Below are positions 24,151 to 35,867 of a DNA stretch of 64,000 nucleotides, piece by piece. How positions within the stretch are numbered: position 1 is the stretch's first letter; every line of letters begins with the position of its first letter. Below the pieces are notes generated by a model that worked only from the letters and a program-made list of their open reading frames with translations, did no database searches and was not told the origin of the DNA. Position numbers and translations under genes: made by a program. This DNA is from Blasia pusilla. Taxonomy: Eukaryota; Marchantiophyta; Marchantiopsida; Blasiales. Location: NCBI GenBank assembly GCA_050084515.1, contig CM114271.1, positions 10,044,001-10,108,000 of the forward strand. Reading direction: 5' to 3'.

Positions 24151-24541
24151 AAGTGAGGAGCGGTAAGAGGAGAGGAAGAGAGGAGAGAGGAAACTAGGGT
24201 CAACCGAAATAGATACTCTTTTTTGAAGAGAGTTTCCGTTGGGTTGAAGAGAGGAAAATTTTTGTTTGAATTTTTTTGCACTTTTTTGTTCATATATTAA
24301 GCGATCCCACGCTTTTTTTTTTCCTCTTCCATATATTGGCAACCCTCTGAGTCCGACGAGTTGCAAATTGCACAAAATTTAGAAAACTGAAAAATCACTT
24401 TGGAATCATAAGTGTGGAACCAATCACTTTTTCCATCCAAGGTCTCAAATAATCATCATTTGCAGGGGCTGAATAGAGTTCAAGCTCGAAGTGAAGGTTG
24501 AGAAAAAAATAAAAGTACAATCTAAAACCTCCTTTGCATCC

Positions 24542-27500
24542 TCAAAGTGGTTTGTTTAAAATACTTCGAACTTCTTTGAGGGACAGAATTGGTTGGTGGA
24601 TTCCTACTCTTACCTCCGACTCTCTTAAAACTACCAGCAACACATAGTACATGTGCTTACAAGGGAAATACCTTTTGCCACTTGTCTCTCTTTGGACAAA
24701 GTCATCACATGAACATGTGGGAAAGCAACAGATGTGCACCACATACACCCCTGTGACACTTGAATTTACAATGTTGTTCTTGACCCAATACAACCTTCCT
24801 ATTCCATTGCCACTCAAGACATCTTTCGTGGCGATGATCTCCATTTTTGCCTCCCGAGCTCCTGCAATTCGCTTTGCTCTCTCCACCGTTGGCCTGCACA
24901 TTCTGTTTCTCTTCACCCCATTTATAGACTCAAACAAAAATAATGGATTGAGATCATCCACCTTCTCCGGGTACATGTTGACATCAATCTTGGGTTGAAT
25001 ACAAAATTGCGAAGGTCTCTGTAATGCGAACATGCTCCGAACTTCCCCCGTCTACGAGTCTGAAACCGGCACTTGTAAGATTGTCCACTTCGTCTTGAGT
25101 GCAGTTCGTGCCTGCGGCGATGAGCCAAATCGTGGGGGTATTCCCGGGAGCTCCAATGGCAGCCGGATAAGACTTCCGAAAGCGCAAGATTCATTTGGGC
25201 AGAAGAAGTACTTCAATTGATCCCCGGTTCTCGTGAAACGATCAAAGGTTTTGAGTCCCCAAAACCCAGGCAGAGGTCGTCCAGTCCTTGTACAGTTCTT
25301 ATTTAGGAAATTGCCGCATGCTCTCCTAATGCCATCAGATCCTGCCCTACATATGGGTCCACGTCCTGGGTTGCTCCGAGACATATGCCACCATTTTAGG
25401 TTGCAATCCACCTCCATTACCGGAATCCCATATTGTTGAACCACCCCAGTGACAGGATGTTGCGAACTTCCTGCAACGGAGGGCTTTTGAAATAAAACAT
25501 TCACTGATTTTGGAGAAGTAACTCCATCACGGATTTGGGACGAGTCCGGGGTCCCCGAATACCTGGGCGGTGTAACTTCCTCATCCAAATCAATCACCAG
25601 ATTCGTTCCTCGATGCTGCCTCTTCACCTGCCTGAAGTCAAGATACTTATCTGGTCTCCACGAGTCTCGTTCGGACTGCTCTACCACCATCTGCATGAGA
25701 CGTCTTGAAACCCGCCCATGAAAATCCCCACCTATGTGTACGTCTTGCTCGAGTGGAGTTCCAGCTACGCATCGGTTGAAGGCTTCGACATACAATTTTT
25801 CATCACCAGATCTCACAGCCGCCCTGACATAGAGCTCGTAGATCAACGGCCCTTTCCCTTTTGTTATGCCTTTTGTGAGAAAGATATGGGATGCTGCAGA
25901 CTGTAGCATTGCTCTTGCCTGGTCTTGTTGGCATGCCTCCACAAGTGAAATTTGTTGGCATGCTTGTGACGACCTCCAAGAGGAATGAACACTTTATGCT
26001 CCACTTGTGTTGGGGCAGAGGGCATTTTCATGAACGTTCAATCCCTGCAACGACGGCAATGTTAGAAGGGAACAAAAATAACTCAAGAGTCAAAGAAATA
26101 AGCGACTTGTCGGAACTAGACGGGTTGCAGGCCCGAGGCATCCCAGGAACGACTCTACGACCCGTCGGGTCCCGACGTGTTGTAACCTTAAACCCACCTA
26201 CTGCAATACGTTGGGTTGCAAGGCCGAGGCATCCCATGAACGACTCTGTGACCCGTTGGGTCCCGACGGGTTGCACACTCGGGTTGCACCAAACATCTGG
26301 ATGCAACCCATCGGGTTCCGTCAGGTTGCACACTCGGAAACCCGTCGGTTTCCGTCGGGTTGCACACTCGGCAACCCGTCGGTTTCCGTCGGGTTGCACA
26401 CTCGGGCAACCCGTTGCATCCGATAGCTTGCTTGGTTTCTTGGGTTTGAAATCCATATAATTCTCACGCTTCTCACCCTGAGCTACAACTTTACAAATAA
26501 TTCTCAGCGTGAGCTTGACAAGACAAAATAGTGAACTCACCTGCCGCATGAAGTTTCCCCATTGTCTCATACGTACAGTCCACCAACTCAACCAAGAGCA
26601 CAACTCTTTGTACTTCCCCTCAATTGCATGCTTCCTCCACCACCCATGAAGTTCTTCCTGGCATTCCATGGCCTGCTTGAAGGTTTTGTTGTCCTTGCAG
26701 TGTTGGAGTAGAGTGACATGCTCTGTCCTCTTATTCTCCTTGATGCAAGATTTGGTGTACCGGGTCACAGACTGTTGCCAATGGAAAGCATCCAACCTTT
26801 CCCTCTCCGGTTGAACCTCTCCACCCCAGAACACTTCCCGGATAGCAATCCACCCAGGTTGTGCATTGTCCGCCATGAACCCATAAATTTCCGGAGGTGG
26901 CCTTTTGTTTTCCTTCACCACCTCCAATAAGAGTAACCAGCACATCTTCAAACTGCCAACGTCTTCTGCCTTTACTTCACAAACAAATATAGTTTTGAGT
27001 CCCTTCTCCACATGGTCATAAACATGAGCACCCATCGTCAACCATCCGTTCAGCACTCTGTAGCAAATATCAAAGCTTACCCAGCTCCCGTAAAGATCTT
27101 CCCCTTCCCTCATTCGATCTATAAGATCGAGGCCACTCGACGGACCTGTGGTTGACATTTTGAAGACATAGGCCCTGGATCCCTCGCCTCCTTGGCCCAT
27201 GAACTGCCATCTGTGAATGAATGGAAATCTGGAGTTGGCCTTGATTCTGGCGATGGCATCCATTTCGGCCGTCTTTCCATCCGAACTCAGATCGACGCAA
27301 GACAAATTCGGAAGCATTCAAGATCAGCGAGAAATGCGAGATTTTCCCAGAGTTGTTTCTCCTCAACCGCCTTGATCTCGCCCTGTCCAGGGATTCCAAG
27401 CAATTGTTCACAAATTTGTGATGCCGTTGTGAGCTTGATCACTCCGAGCTTTGAACCCGGAGAGTTTGTGTAGACCTCGGCTACTTTCTTCGCCACATCC

Positions 27501-28548
27501 TCCTTGATGTGTCTTTGAATTGCATCGGTCACAGGATGAGTGTGGGAGCCAACATGGACAGCCAGCCTTGTATACTCTGACGTGGAGCCCAAGTCGTGGA
27601 CAATGAAAAATATGTATGCAGGACACGCTCCAACGTAGAAGGGCGATGCCTAACAATGAGGACATCGATGGCCTCCCGGCGGTATGGTGGCACCGACCTC
27701 GTATGGAGTTTCTGCATTCTTGGGAGGGAATTGCGACATATTGACTCGCCCGTCGCGCTCTAGATACGGGCATGCTGGACTTCTACACTCCAAGGCTCCC
27801 ACGCATTGGCGGCGGGAGACAATCCAAGGACCATCTGGAATTGAAGCACTGGTCCGTTGAAGCCTGCACCATCGATGACAATCATACTTTCCGTCCATAC
27901 CCTTCAGGCGTCCTCCATCCTTCTTTTGAGCAGGAGCAGCAAGTGGAGGCAACTCAAAAATGCAATTACCATCGAACGTGGGCAGCAGCTCGTCGACAAG
28001 AATGTGCTTGAACATTTTCAAGGGCAGAGACAAAAGCAAACTATTTCGTGATACTCGCAAGAGGAACGAGTAGGCGGACAGAGGGCCCGATTGGTGTCAA
28101 GCAGATCCATCGAGGTTGATGACATCCGGAATTTCTTCGGGAAAAACAACATTATTCTGGCGTCGCGGGTTGGAGTCAAAGCCGGATGTGCGAGCTTGGA
28201 GTTGCAAACGAGAGCTCGGAGCACTAGGAAATTCTAGACCGTCTACTTGGGAAACATTTAATTCAAAGGCGGGGCGTAAAATCTGTATTGACCATTTGGT
28301 ATAGGTAGGAGATTCCATACTTTACGGTCTGAGGTCACTGGCTGGACCGTCTCACCTATTATGTCTTCTGTACTGTCCACCCTAACATCTTTGGATACAA
28401 AGATGGTTCCAATTTGAAGAAGAAATCGAAAAGACAGAAAATTTTCATCCACTGCTATGAAAGACTCACGAGCTTGGGGTTGAATGATTTCCGATTGAGG
28501 AAGGGCCGCCAGATGACTGCCAGAAGTGAGCTTAACATAATTATCCAT
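24542..28548 (-). pseudogene. MULE-like transposase with GCM-like zinc finger and SWIM finger
   Basis: Starts at ATG 28546-28548 and ends at 24542; about 1,170 codons in two exons. A consensus donor (CAG/GTGAGT) at 26541 and acceptor (TTGCAG) at 26045 bound a 496-bp phase-0 intron. In order: N-terminal part; Cys/His finger at about 27880-27530 (RRQCVGALECRSPAC, then RCPHC, then VGSHTHPV), resembling the WRKY-GCM1 type; DDE domain at about 27310-26545 with YGFMADNAQPGW and ERLDAFHWQQSV, as in MULE transposases; a Cys-rich stretch near 25330-25220; a SWIM finger (CSCDDF ... FPCKHMYYV) at 24740-24650. Stops at 28097, 27650, about 26000 and 25052 fit C-to-T change of CGA, CAG or CAA. Frame changes near 28300 and 27300. 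A dead copy. Confidence 0.75.
26045..26540 (-). repeat. Transposase intron filled with palindromic repeats
   Basis: Between the splice sites lie about seven copies of the 27-bp palindrome, best preserved at about 26336-26400 as two tandem ~37-bp units (GCACACTCGG plus palindrome). Several right arms read CCGTCGGGTTGC instead of CCGACGGGTTGC, a variant specific to this intron. The flanking transposase frame resumes in phase after the intron. Confidence 0.8.
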
Positions 28549-28591
28549 TCCAAGAAGATTCCAACGGGAGGAGATTGAGAATGAGAATGAG

Positions 28592-28607
28592 AATATTTAA
28601 TTTATAG
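28592..28607 (-). promoter_or_regulatory. TATA box of the transposase gene
   Basis: The minus strand reads CTATAAATTAAATATTC about 45 nt before the ATG at 28548. This fits a start site around 28575 and a very short 5' UTR. No other TATA-like sequence lies closer to the ATG. Confidence 0.55.
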
Positions 28608-28739
28608 TGAATAGGAAATTGATACTTCTGACAGATTTTTATTGACAAGATGAATTCGGTGGGTCACATTGTCTGACACAATGGATCCAATTCTGTAACA
28701 CATTCAATTGTGTTGCAATATGTTACCGGATTTGGGAAG

Positions 28740-29480
28740 CAGAGGGTTGCATCACACTTGGAACCGTCGGAGTCCTGGTAACTCAAAATTACCGAAGCTA
28801 ACCGAAGCCTCGCAACCCGTCGGCATCGGAGGGGTTGCACGCTTCTGCTAAACATTGTCGAAGCGAGCAATCCGTCGCTCTCCGACGAGTTGCTCGGATA
28901 CCGCTCCTTCTTGCCCGAAGATGCCGGAGGCGTGCAAACCGTCTGTTCCCGACGAGCTCTGCGGGTGCCTCGCCTTTTAGCCCAAAGACGGCGAGGCGTG
29001 CAACCCGTCGCCCTCCAACGGGTTGCGCAAGGGCCTCGCCTTGTGGTGCAGCCAGCCAGACTCCGACGACTTGCACGGGAAGCCCTCGTTCTTAACCCTT
29101 GATGAGGGAAGCATGCAACCCAACGGTCTCCGACGGATTGGCCAAGATATGTCCCGTTCCTGTCCCAAACACGGCGGAGGTGCGCAACATGTCGGTCTCC
29201 GACGGGTTGCGCGGGTACCTCGCGTTCTTTTCTGAAGACGAAGGAGGCGCTCCACCCGTCGGTCTCCGACGGGTTGCTCACGCACGTGGCGATGTACCCA
29301 GGATGGCGGAGGCGCGCAACATGTCGGTCTCCGACGGGTTGCGCGGGTACCTCGCGTTCTTTTCTGAAGACGACGGAGGTGCTCAACCCGTCGGTCTCCG
29401 ACGGGTTGCTCGCGCACGTGGCAACATAACCCAGGATGGCAGAGCCGCGCAACCTGTCGGACTCCGACGGGTTTCCATTT
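28740..29480. repeat. Tandem array of ~67-bp units, each with a 27-bp palindrome
   Basis: Eleven palindrome copies, at about 28810, 28866, 28932, 28999, 29060, 29115, 29183, 29250, 29317, 29382 and 29449, occur at 55-68 bp spacing between the two divergent genes. The units at 29183 and 29317 are nearly identical over 67 bp, so some units were duplicated as pairs of about 134 bp. Arms: (G)CAACCCGTCGG, 3-5 nt, CCGACGGGTTG(C). Confidence 0.85.
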
Positions 29481-29564
29481 TTCAGGTCCGGACTTCCGTA
29501 ACATCCGGCACGTCGCCGTCGAAAGGATGACGGGACCCAACGGTCAGCCCAACGGCTAGAAAAG

Positions 29565-29572
29565 TATAAATA
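29565..29572 (+). promoter_or_regulatory. TATA box of the ParB/methyltransferase gene
   Basis: TATAAATA in a GC-rich context directly after the palindrome array, giving a start near 29597 and a 5' UTR of about 270 nt before ATG 29864. Confidence 0.6.
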
Positions 29573-31055
29573 GGGCAGAAATCGCTCATTTCCGATTTCT
29601 CATTTCGCGATCTTCATTCCTCACTCTCCCGCGCAGCAGCTCATCAGATACGAAGGGGCATTTCACACGGTGACACATCGTGAGTCGATAGGAGGGAACG
29701 AGAGCGAGACCGTTCGACGCAACGACAGCGAGACGGTTTGACCGAGCGATCGCGGGACGATTTGAGCTACCCATCAAGACGATTCGAGCTCCCATCTCGA
29801 CATCAGCAAGGCGACTGATCAAGGGATTCATCGTGGACATAGGTGGAGGCATTTCCGGAAAAAATGACGAGGAAAAAATCACAAGCCAACAAGTTTGGGA
29901 GCTTCACTCCGAAGTCCATTAGGACTCTTGCGTCAGCTTCTCTTGGGCCTCGTTCGGCAAATGAAATTAGGCAGCGTGAAATCGAGGAGCGGGAAAGGGA
30001 AGTGGAGATGCACAACCAAGTGCTTCTTGCGAGACGTGTTCAAGAGGCGCTAGATAAACAGAACGCAGAGGCTGAGACGTCGCAGGCCTTGAAGAAAAGG
30101 ATCGCCGACGAAAATAGAGAAAAGAAGCGTCTGGACGCGTCGGTGAGGAGGGCAGAATTTTCTAAAGCGAGGAGGAAGAAAGTGATAGCCATTGACGATA
30201 GCCCAGCCCGTCCAACCGCAAGTCTTGAGATGCGGGAAATGTCCCCCACGAAGTCCGGGGACACAATCAACATAGTGGAAATGCCAGAAGTTGAAATCGA
30301 TGACGACGAGGTCATGAGGACCGCCAGCGTGGAGATGGTGGACATGGCCGAAGAAGCCAGAGAGCGGTCATTCTCGACTCCAAGCCCGGCGGAGGACATC
30401 GATCTCTATCGGATCGATGAGTTCCCAGTCGATTTGCCAGCCTCTGTCTCAGACAAGTTAGCTGGTCAAGAAACCGACCCCATCTTCGAGCGGGTAAGAG
30501 AGGTTCTAGGTTTTTTGAATTATGTGAATTGCAATTCATTGGGATTTGAGTGTAGCTTATTCCTCTTGTCCCGGTTCTAACAGGTGGTAAAGCAGATGGC
30601 ACTCATGGAAGGCCACAACGCCCCGAGGATTCCACTCTGCCGATTGCGGACAATGGAATACGTCCGCGAAATTCAGTCCGACGAGGACATCGCGGCTAAA
30701 ACAATCGGGCGGCGACAAAGATCCCACGTCGGCGCTTTCCTCCCTTCTATGTTCAGCCTTACGACGAGCATGGAACCCAAGCTTTGGTTACCGAGGAGGA
30801 CTTGGAAAAGCTCAACACATTCTGGAGGATGCGAGACCAAGACTTCAGAAGGCAAGTTGAGGGCACGGAATTCAGCTGGATGAGGAATCTGCATTTCTTC
30901 ATCTGGGATGGAAATCACAGGTTCATGGCGTGGACCAAGTTTGCGGAGGAGCGGCCCAACTCATTGGAGGCACATTTCTGCGTGAAGGTAGTGGTCCTTC
31001 ACCCATACCCTCATCACATGGCGACGGTGGAGATGGCAATGCATGCCATGAACAC

Positions 31056-31455
31056 GTGAGTATCTTTAACACTTTCGCAACTCGTCGGACTCCGACAAGT
31101 TGCTCGATTGATGAATGGGTTAGGTTTTTTTTGCCAAAAGCAACTTGTCGGACTCCGACGGGTTGCTCGACTGCACGCTTTTTTGGATGTTTTTTTAAGA
31201 TTGCAACTCGTCAGACTCCGACGACTTGTTTGATTGAACATAGATTTAACTAGTTTTTGGCCCAAAGCAAACCGTCGGACTCCGACGGTTTGCTTACTAG
31301 GCATTAGCAAATCTGAATGCAATCCGTCGAACTCCGACGGGTTGCATCATTAAGCTCGTTGCTAAAATCCGACCTTGAGCTCTGACAACCCGTCGGAGTC
31401 CGACGGGTTGCAGGAACCCATGTAATTTCCTAACGGGTTGAGTTTGGATGTGCAG
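31056..31455 (+). repeat. Intron 2 of the ParB/methyltransferase gene with six palindromes
   Basis: The donor GTGAGT follows MHAMN and the acceptor TGCAG precedes IVSEG, in matching phase. Six palindromes start near 31078, 31140, 31203, 31267, 31319 and 31384. The one at 31267-31293 has matching changes in both arms (GCAAACCG / CGGTTTGC). Confidence 0.85.
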
Positions 31456-32414
31456 GATTGTATCGGAGGGGAATGTCACCCACCACTGGATCCATGATTG
31501 CGATCGGGTGAGGAAGGTGCTTACGACGCACCCAGGAGAGTATAGGGGGTTCTTGGGCGATGCCCTCGTCAATCAGATGCTCGCAAAGGGTGCTCAGATT
31601 AAGAAGAAAACTTGGGCAAACAAGTTTATTTCTCAAGATGCAGTAGTAACCATCCTTTGCTGGTCGAAGATACAGGCCCTGCATTGGAGCTGGAGCAGAG
31701 GGAGAAGGTATCTGCGTCTGAGCGCGCCAAATTCATCCAAGCTGCAGTATCTGTTGCAACGAAATACACAGCAAGCAAGATGCAGCGATACATCAGCATT
31801 CTCAACCCCGAACTTGGTCCGGAGTTCTACAAGGAGCTGAAGGCGATTTTCAAGCGCCAGCGGAAGAGGGATGAAGATCCGAATGGTCGGATTGGGGAGA
31901 AAGTGTCACTCGATTGCGTGCATCGGTTTGGGTTGTCCGAGATAAGCGAGTTCAGGAGGATACGACGGATGAAAATCAGTCTCGAGGGCTCAGAGGCCCA
32001 GAAGAGGGCGGCACACCATCCTCTGGGTGTGTCCGATCCAGTGATCTCGCATTGGCTACGCGAATGGTCATTCTGGGACGCGTTGCGGGTAATCGGGAAG
32101 TCCGTGCTGGACGGTCTGCAAGCGGAGCTCAGAAGATTAGAGCCCATTCCGCCGGAAGCAAACCTTGAAAGTTTTGGAGATTTCGAGGTTTGGCTCGACG
32201 ACATCCGGGAGAAGCCAACCAAAAACCCAAGATTCAAGACCATGTTCAAGGTTTGCGTCCTCCCTCAGGCAGAGCTTGACGAAGAAGTAGAGAGGAACAA
32301 ACGGGATCAAGCAAAGAAGAAGCGAGATCTACAGGAGCAGACGGCCGATTCTGTTTGACTAAAAGCTGCCCAACGGATGGTCTTCAGGTACCTCGTCCAG
32401 TGTAAGAACGCACG

Positions 32415-33595
32415 TGTAATGTCTAAGTGTTTCTTATTTACAGTCAATTGTAGAGTTTGATCCCCAAGAGGATCATTGTTGGATGAAAAGAGAATATAAA
32501 GTGATGATTATGTTGTAAAAGTGTAATTGATTATGTAATTCAAATGTAATATTCCAGTAACATCTTCCGATCCTTTTTTAGTACCTATGTTTTCTTCTTC
32601 AATTCTCTCGAGTGGAGTTTAAAGTACGCTCAGGCAATTTGTTCTCTCGACATCTCGGAACCTCACAGAGACCTCAAGAATAAAGCTAGCTTCTCCTACT
32701 TTCGGAACTCAATCCGTCGGGGGAGGTTTCTCTCTGTCAAACAGATTTCATACAACTTTATGTTGATTATTCCATTGATGAGAAAGGTTCCCCTGATTCA
32801 CTCTTCACTCGGTAGACCCAAAAAGAATATTCAGACATAAGCATCGCACATCAGAATGAATGAATGAATGCTTTACTACTCCATCAAGAATTGGAAGACT
32901 TCAAAGTATATACAAGCTCGAGAGGGTACAACTCTCTTGCTCGGACCATTCCTACAGCATAAGGACTTCATGAGCGAATGATTATAATAGCTTCTGTCCT
33001 GTTTCTTAAATATTCTCGAGAGTAGGAGCGTTTCTATGATCTGAATCGTTCTTGATGAAGTTGGTGTCTTTTCAATATCTGTAACTACCTAGATCTATGG
33101 TTCTCTTAGCTTTTCCTACGATCCCTGTGAATCCGCGGTACAAAACTGTTCTAACTACCAATTTGATACAAAGGGTCGCGCCCTTTCCTAGTCTAATTGT
33201 TTAAACTATGTGTCGGTTCGAATCACAATCATGTTGAGCTTCGCTGCGCTAAATTTCCGGAGGACGAGTTCTTCATTCTTCTTCGTCTTCGTGCTTCGTG
33301 CTTCGTGCAAGAGCAAAGTACTTCGTAAACAGAGCTTCGTTGAGCTTCGTTAGATTTTTTTAAGCTTCGCTGAGCTTCGCTGAGCTTCGCGTTGATCCTT
33401 TATACCGTTCTGACTTTTGATTCTCCTCTAAGGCAAATCCTTGATCTTCCATCTCTCTGCCTTGTCTTAGGAGCTTGGTGATTCACTTATTCTTCTTCAT
33501 AATAATAAATAATCATAATCAAAATCATAATATACAAGAGTCTTCGTTGAATAAAAAGATATATTCTTCAAGATTACAAAATTGTGGGTATCACA
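32415..33595 (-). repeat. Athila-like 3' LTR
   Basis: 1,181 bp. Contains a dense run of GCTTCG-type repeats at 33236-33390. Matches 42005-43181. Confidence 0.93.
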
Positions 33596-33610
33596 TACCC
33601 CCTCCCTCAA
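33596..33610 (-). promoter_or_regulatory. Polypurine tract of the Athila-like element
   Basis: The minus strand reads GAGGGAGGGGGTA directly before the 3' LTR. Confidence 0.85.
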
Positions 33611-33634
33611 ATGTGAGCCGCCCCGGCGAACACT

Positions 33635-35551
33635 TCATGATGTGTCTCCTATCTCCATAAAAGTGTCGTCTAAACTATCAAATTCAGGGGTAGGCACAAA
33701 ATGGCCATGAATCGTAGAAGGTTTGTTGATAATGTTAGGGGTATGATTGCGCATTCTTTCTCGCGACTTGTTAACCACTAAGTGACTCCCTAGGACTTCA
33801 TTCAGGACTAAGACATCAAATGGAGTGAATGCTGATAATTCTTCAAGAGTAAGTGAAAGAGTGCGTACTACTTCTGGAAGAGACTTAGTATGATTGTCGA
33901 ATTGGCGCTTCCAATGTTTGTTGATGTAGCCGATTTCCTCGTTCATCTGCTCTCCGAAGTTCTTGCTTGCTTCGTCGACCAGCTCTTTGACATCTTCCGG
34001 GTCCATCTGGGCTTCGCTGAGTAGCTTCTGCTCTGCCTCCAAGATTGCGATCCTCCCGGTAGCCTCCGCCCACTGCGCCAATAAGTCTTTGTTCGCTTCT
34101 TGATGTTCTTAAAGCAACTTCGAAGACTCAACATGTTGGATCGACAACTTCTTGAATTCGGTGTGAACCCGCCATATTTGATGTTGATACTTGTCAATGA
34201 GGTGCGAAGCTTCCTTGATCTGCGAAACTAACTGATCCGCCCCACATTCGAGGTTAATCTCCAAACTTTCCCATTGGCGTTGCTCGTGCTTCAGATCGAC
34301 ATCGACCAAGTCGCTTTGAGCTTTGCGAAGCGTGGTCTTTGTGTCCTCGAGTTCCTGATCCCGTAATTTCAGATTCGTTTATGCTACTCGACGCTGTACT
34401 TCGTGGTCGGACAAAGCTTGGGCTCTGCAGTTGAGGTCGTGCAGGCCTTCTAAATAATCGTCCACGGACGCTGTATCCTCAAGGTGAAGAACCCGCTGGA
34501 GTTGGTTCATGACGGGAACTGCCAATTGCAAGAACCATATCATGTCGTTTGCCGTCTGCGACATGAGTCGAAGTGCAGGTTGATGATCCCTTGCCCGCGG
34601 GGTCTCGTCGGAATCCTCCTGCATGACAGGTTCTGGGGCCGGGGGTGTTTCAAAATTGACCCGGCCTCGCTTTGGCCGAGGCATTTTGTTGGTATCTTCG
34701 TCTTTCTTCAAAGCCGAAGTATGAGGATGTTGCTGAGGTGCTTCGAAGGGCGGGGTGACTTCGCGGCTACCCATGGTACTAGTTGCGCCTTTCCGTGGTA
34801 GTCGGACGGGGGTCACTTGCGACCAATCTAACGCCTCCTCTGCGGTTAATTCCTGCTTGTGAATATAAAGATGGATCAAGAAAGGAGATAGGAAGGACTT
34901 CGTGCTTGGATGAAGCACGTCCACCATTCCTCGTATGTGCCCGTCCACAAAAGCAGCAAAGTCGACTCCTGGGGCTTCGGGGTCAAGGTGCTGATTCCAG
35001 ATGATGTAGCACATCTTCAAAAGCTTATTTGTCAGATAGTAAGAACGAGCGGGATAAAACAGGGTCATCAAATGTTTGCAAAACTGACCAAATACGGGCG
35101 GAGAGAGTGACGAAGCCTTGTAGCCGTTCCTGCCCAAGCGCTCAGACGTGACACAGCCGAGTGCTAAAAGATCTTCATGTTTTACTAGCAACTCCGTGTC
35201 ATACTCGTACTCTGGTGCAACCGGGAGCAGATAAGTTGCTCGCCAGTCGTCCGCCGTCCAGTGTTGGGATTGAGCTCGATACCGAAGACCCTTCTCTCCA
35301 AACTTGGCGACGGCAGACGCAGAGCGAAGCTCACCCAAGAGTTCTCCGGATGTTAAGGTCCAGTTGGCTTGAAAGAAAGTTGCCAACGATCGCTCCTTGA
35401 GCGCTTCGATCAGCTCCGGTGACAGCTTGACCATCGGCATCGCCGCGCTTCGCAGAATGGGTGTGGAGTCTTCGCGAGGCATGTTGCTAGGTCGATCTCG
35501 ATGGACACCCCGCTTTGGCCTGCTATGCAACTTCGTGGTGATCCCGTCCAT
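33635..35551 (-). pseudogene. Extra ORF after integrase (639 codons, two stops)
   Basis: One frame runs from ATG 35551 to 33635, interrupted only by two TAA codons near 34379 and 34110, each one C-to-T step from CAA. The N-terminal half (about residues 50-240) is globular-looking, with LATFFQANWTLTSGELLG, WRATYLLPVAPEYEYD and ARSYYLTNKLLKMCYIIW. A proline- and charge-rich linker follows (PRPKRGRVNFETPPAP). The last 250 residues are Gln/Glu/Lys-rich and probably coiled coil. It lies where Athila elements have an env-like gene, but I see no signal peptide or membrane segment, so an envelope role is not supported. It may be a nucleic-acid-binding or structural accessory protein. I do not recognise the family with certainty. 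Confidence 0.75.
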
Positions 35552-35689
35552 GAAAATACCCGCTTGGTTACGCCGGACTGCTCTTATAGTCCGCTCCCCC
35601 CTTGTCCGTTCTTGGTCGTGGCGCCGAGGCTATAACAAGAAGGTGGACGCTTCGCGTCTTTGCCACGCTCCCCCTTCCTCACTTCCTGC

Positions 35690-35820
35690 GCTTCGCTGCT
35701 TCGCGAAGCATGGGATGTCTGGAACCTCGGTGCTTCGCTGCTTCGCGAAGCACGGTATATCTTGAACTTCTGTGCTTCGCGACTTCGCGAAGCTCGATAT
35801 GTCCTGAACTTCGTAGCCGC
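35690..35820. repeat. Three ~42-bp units with palindrome GCTTCGCGAAGC
   Basis: Palindromes at 35698-35709, 35740-35751 and 35783-35792 sit in near-identical 42-bp units between integrase and the extra ORF. The counterpart at 90-225 has a different unit length, so the array changes quickly. Confidence 0.85.
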
Positions 35821-35867
35821 TACTGCGGAAGGCATGTGGTGTTCGCCTACCCCTTCCTCATGTTTGA

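Noticed and set aside
26188-26426. Cys/Arg-rich repeat proteins on both strands
   Set aside because: They are translations of the palindromic repeats inside the transposase intron.
28740-29480. CRISPR-like look: regularly spaced palindromic repeats
   Set aside because: The spacers are similar to each other, the units are tandem duplicates, there are no cas genes, and the context is a plant transposon.
29864-32358. Ordinary host nuclear gene interrupted by transposons
   Set aside because: The divergent partner is a transposase, the private palindromes link both genes, gypsy-B flanks both sides and all reading frames are decayed. A host origin cannot be fully excluded.
33635-35551. Calling the extra ORF an envelope protein
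   Set aside because: No signal peptide, membrane anchor or cleavage site is visible; position alone is not proof.
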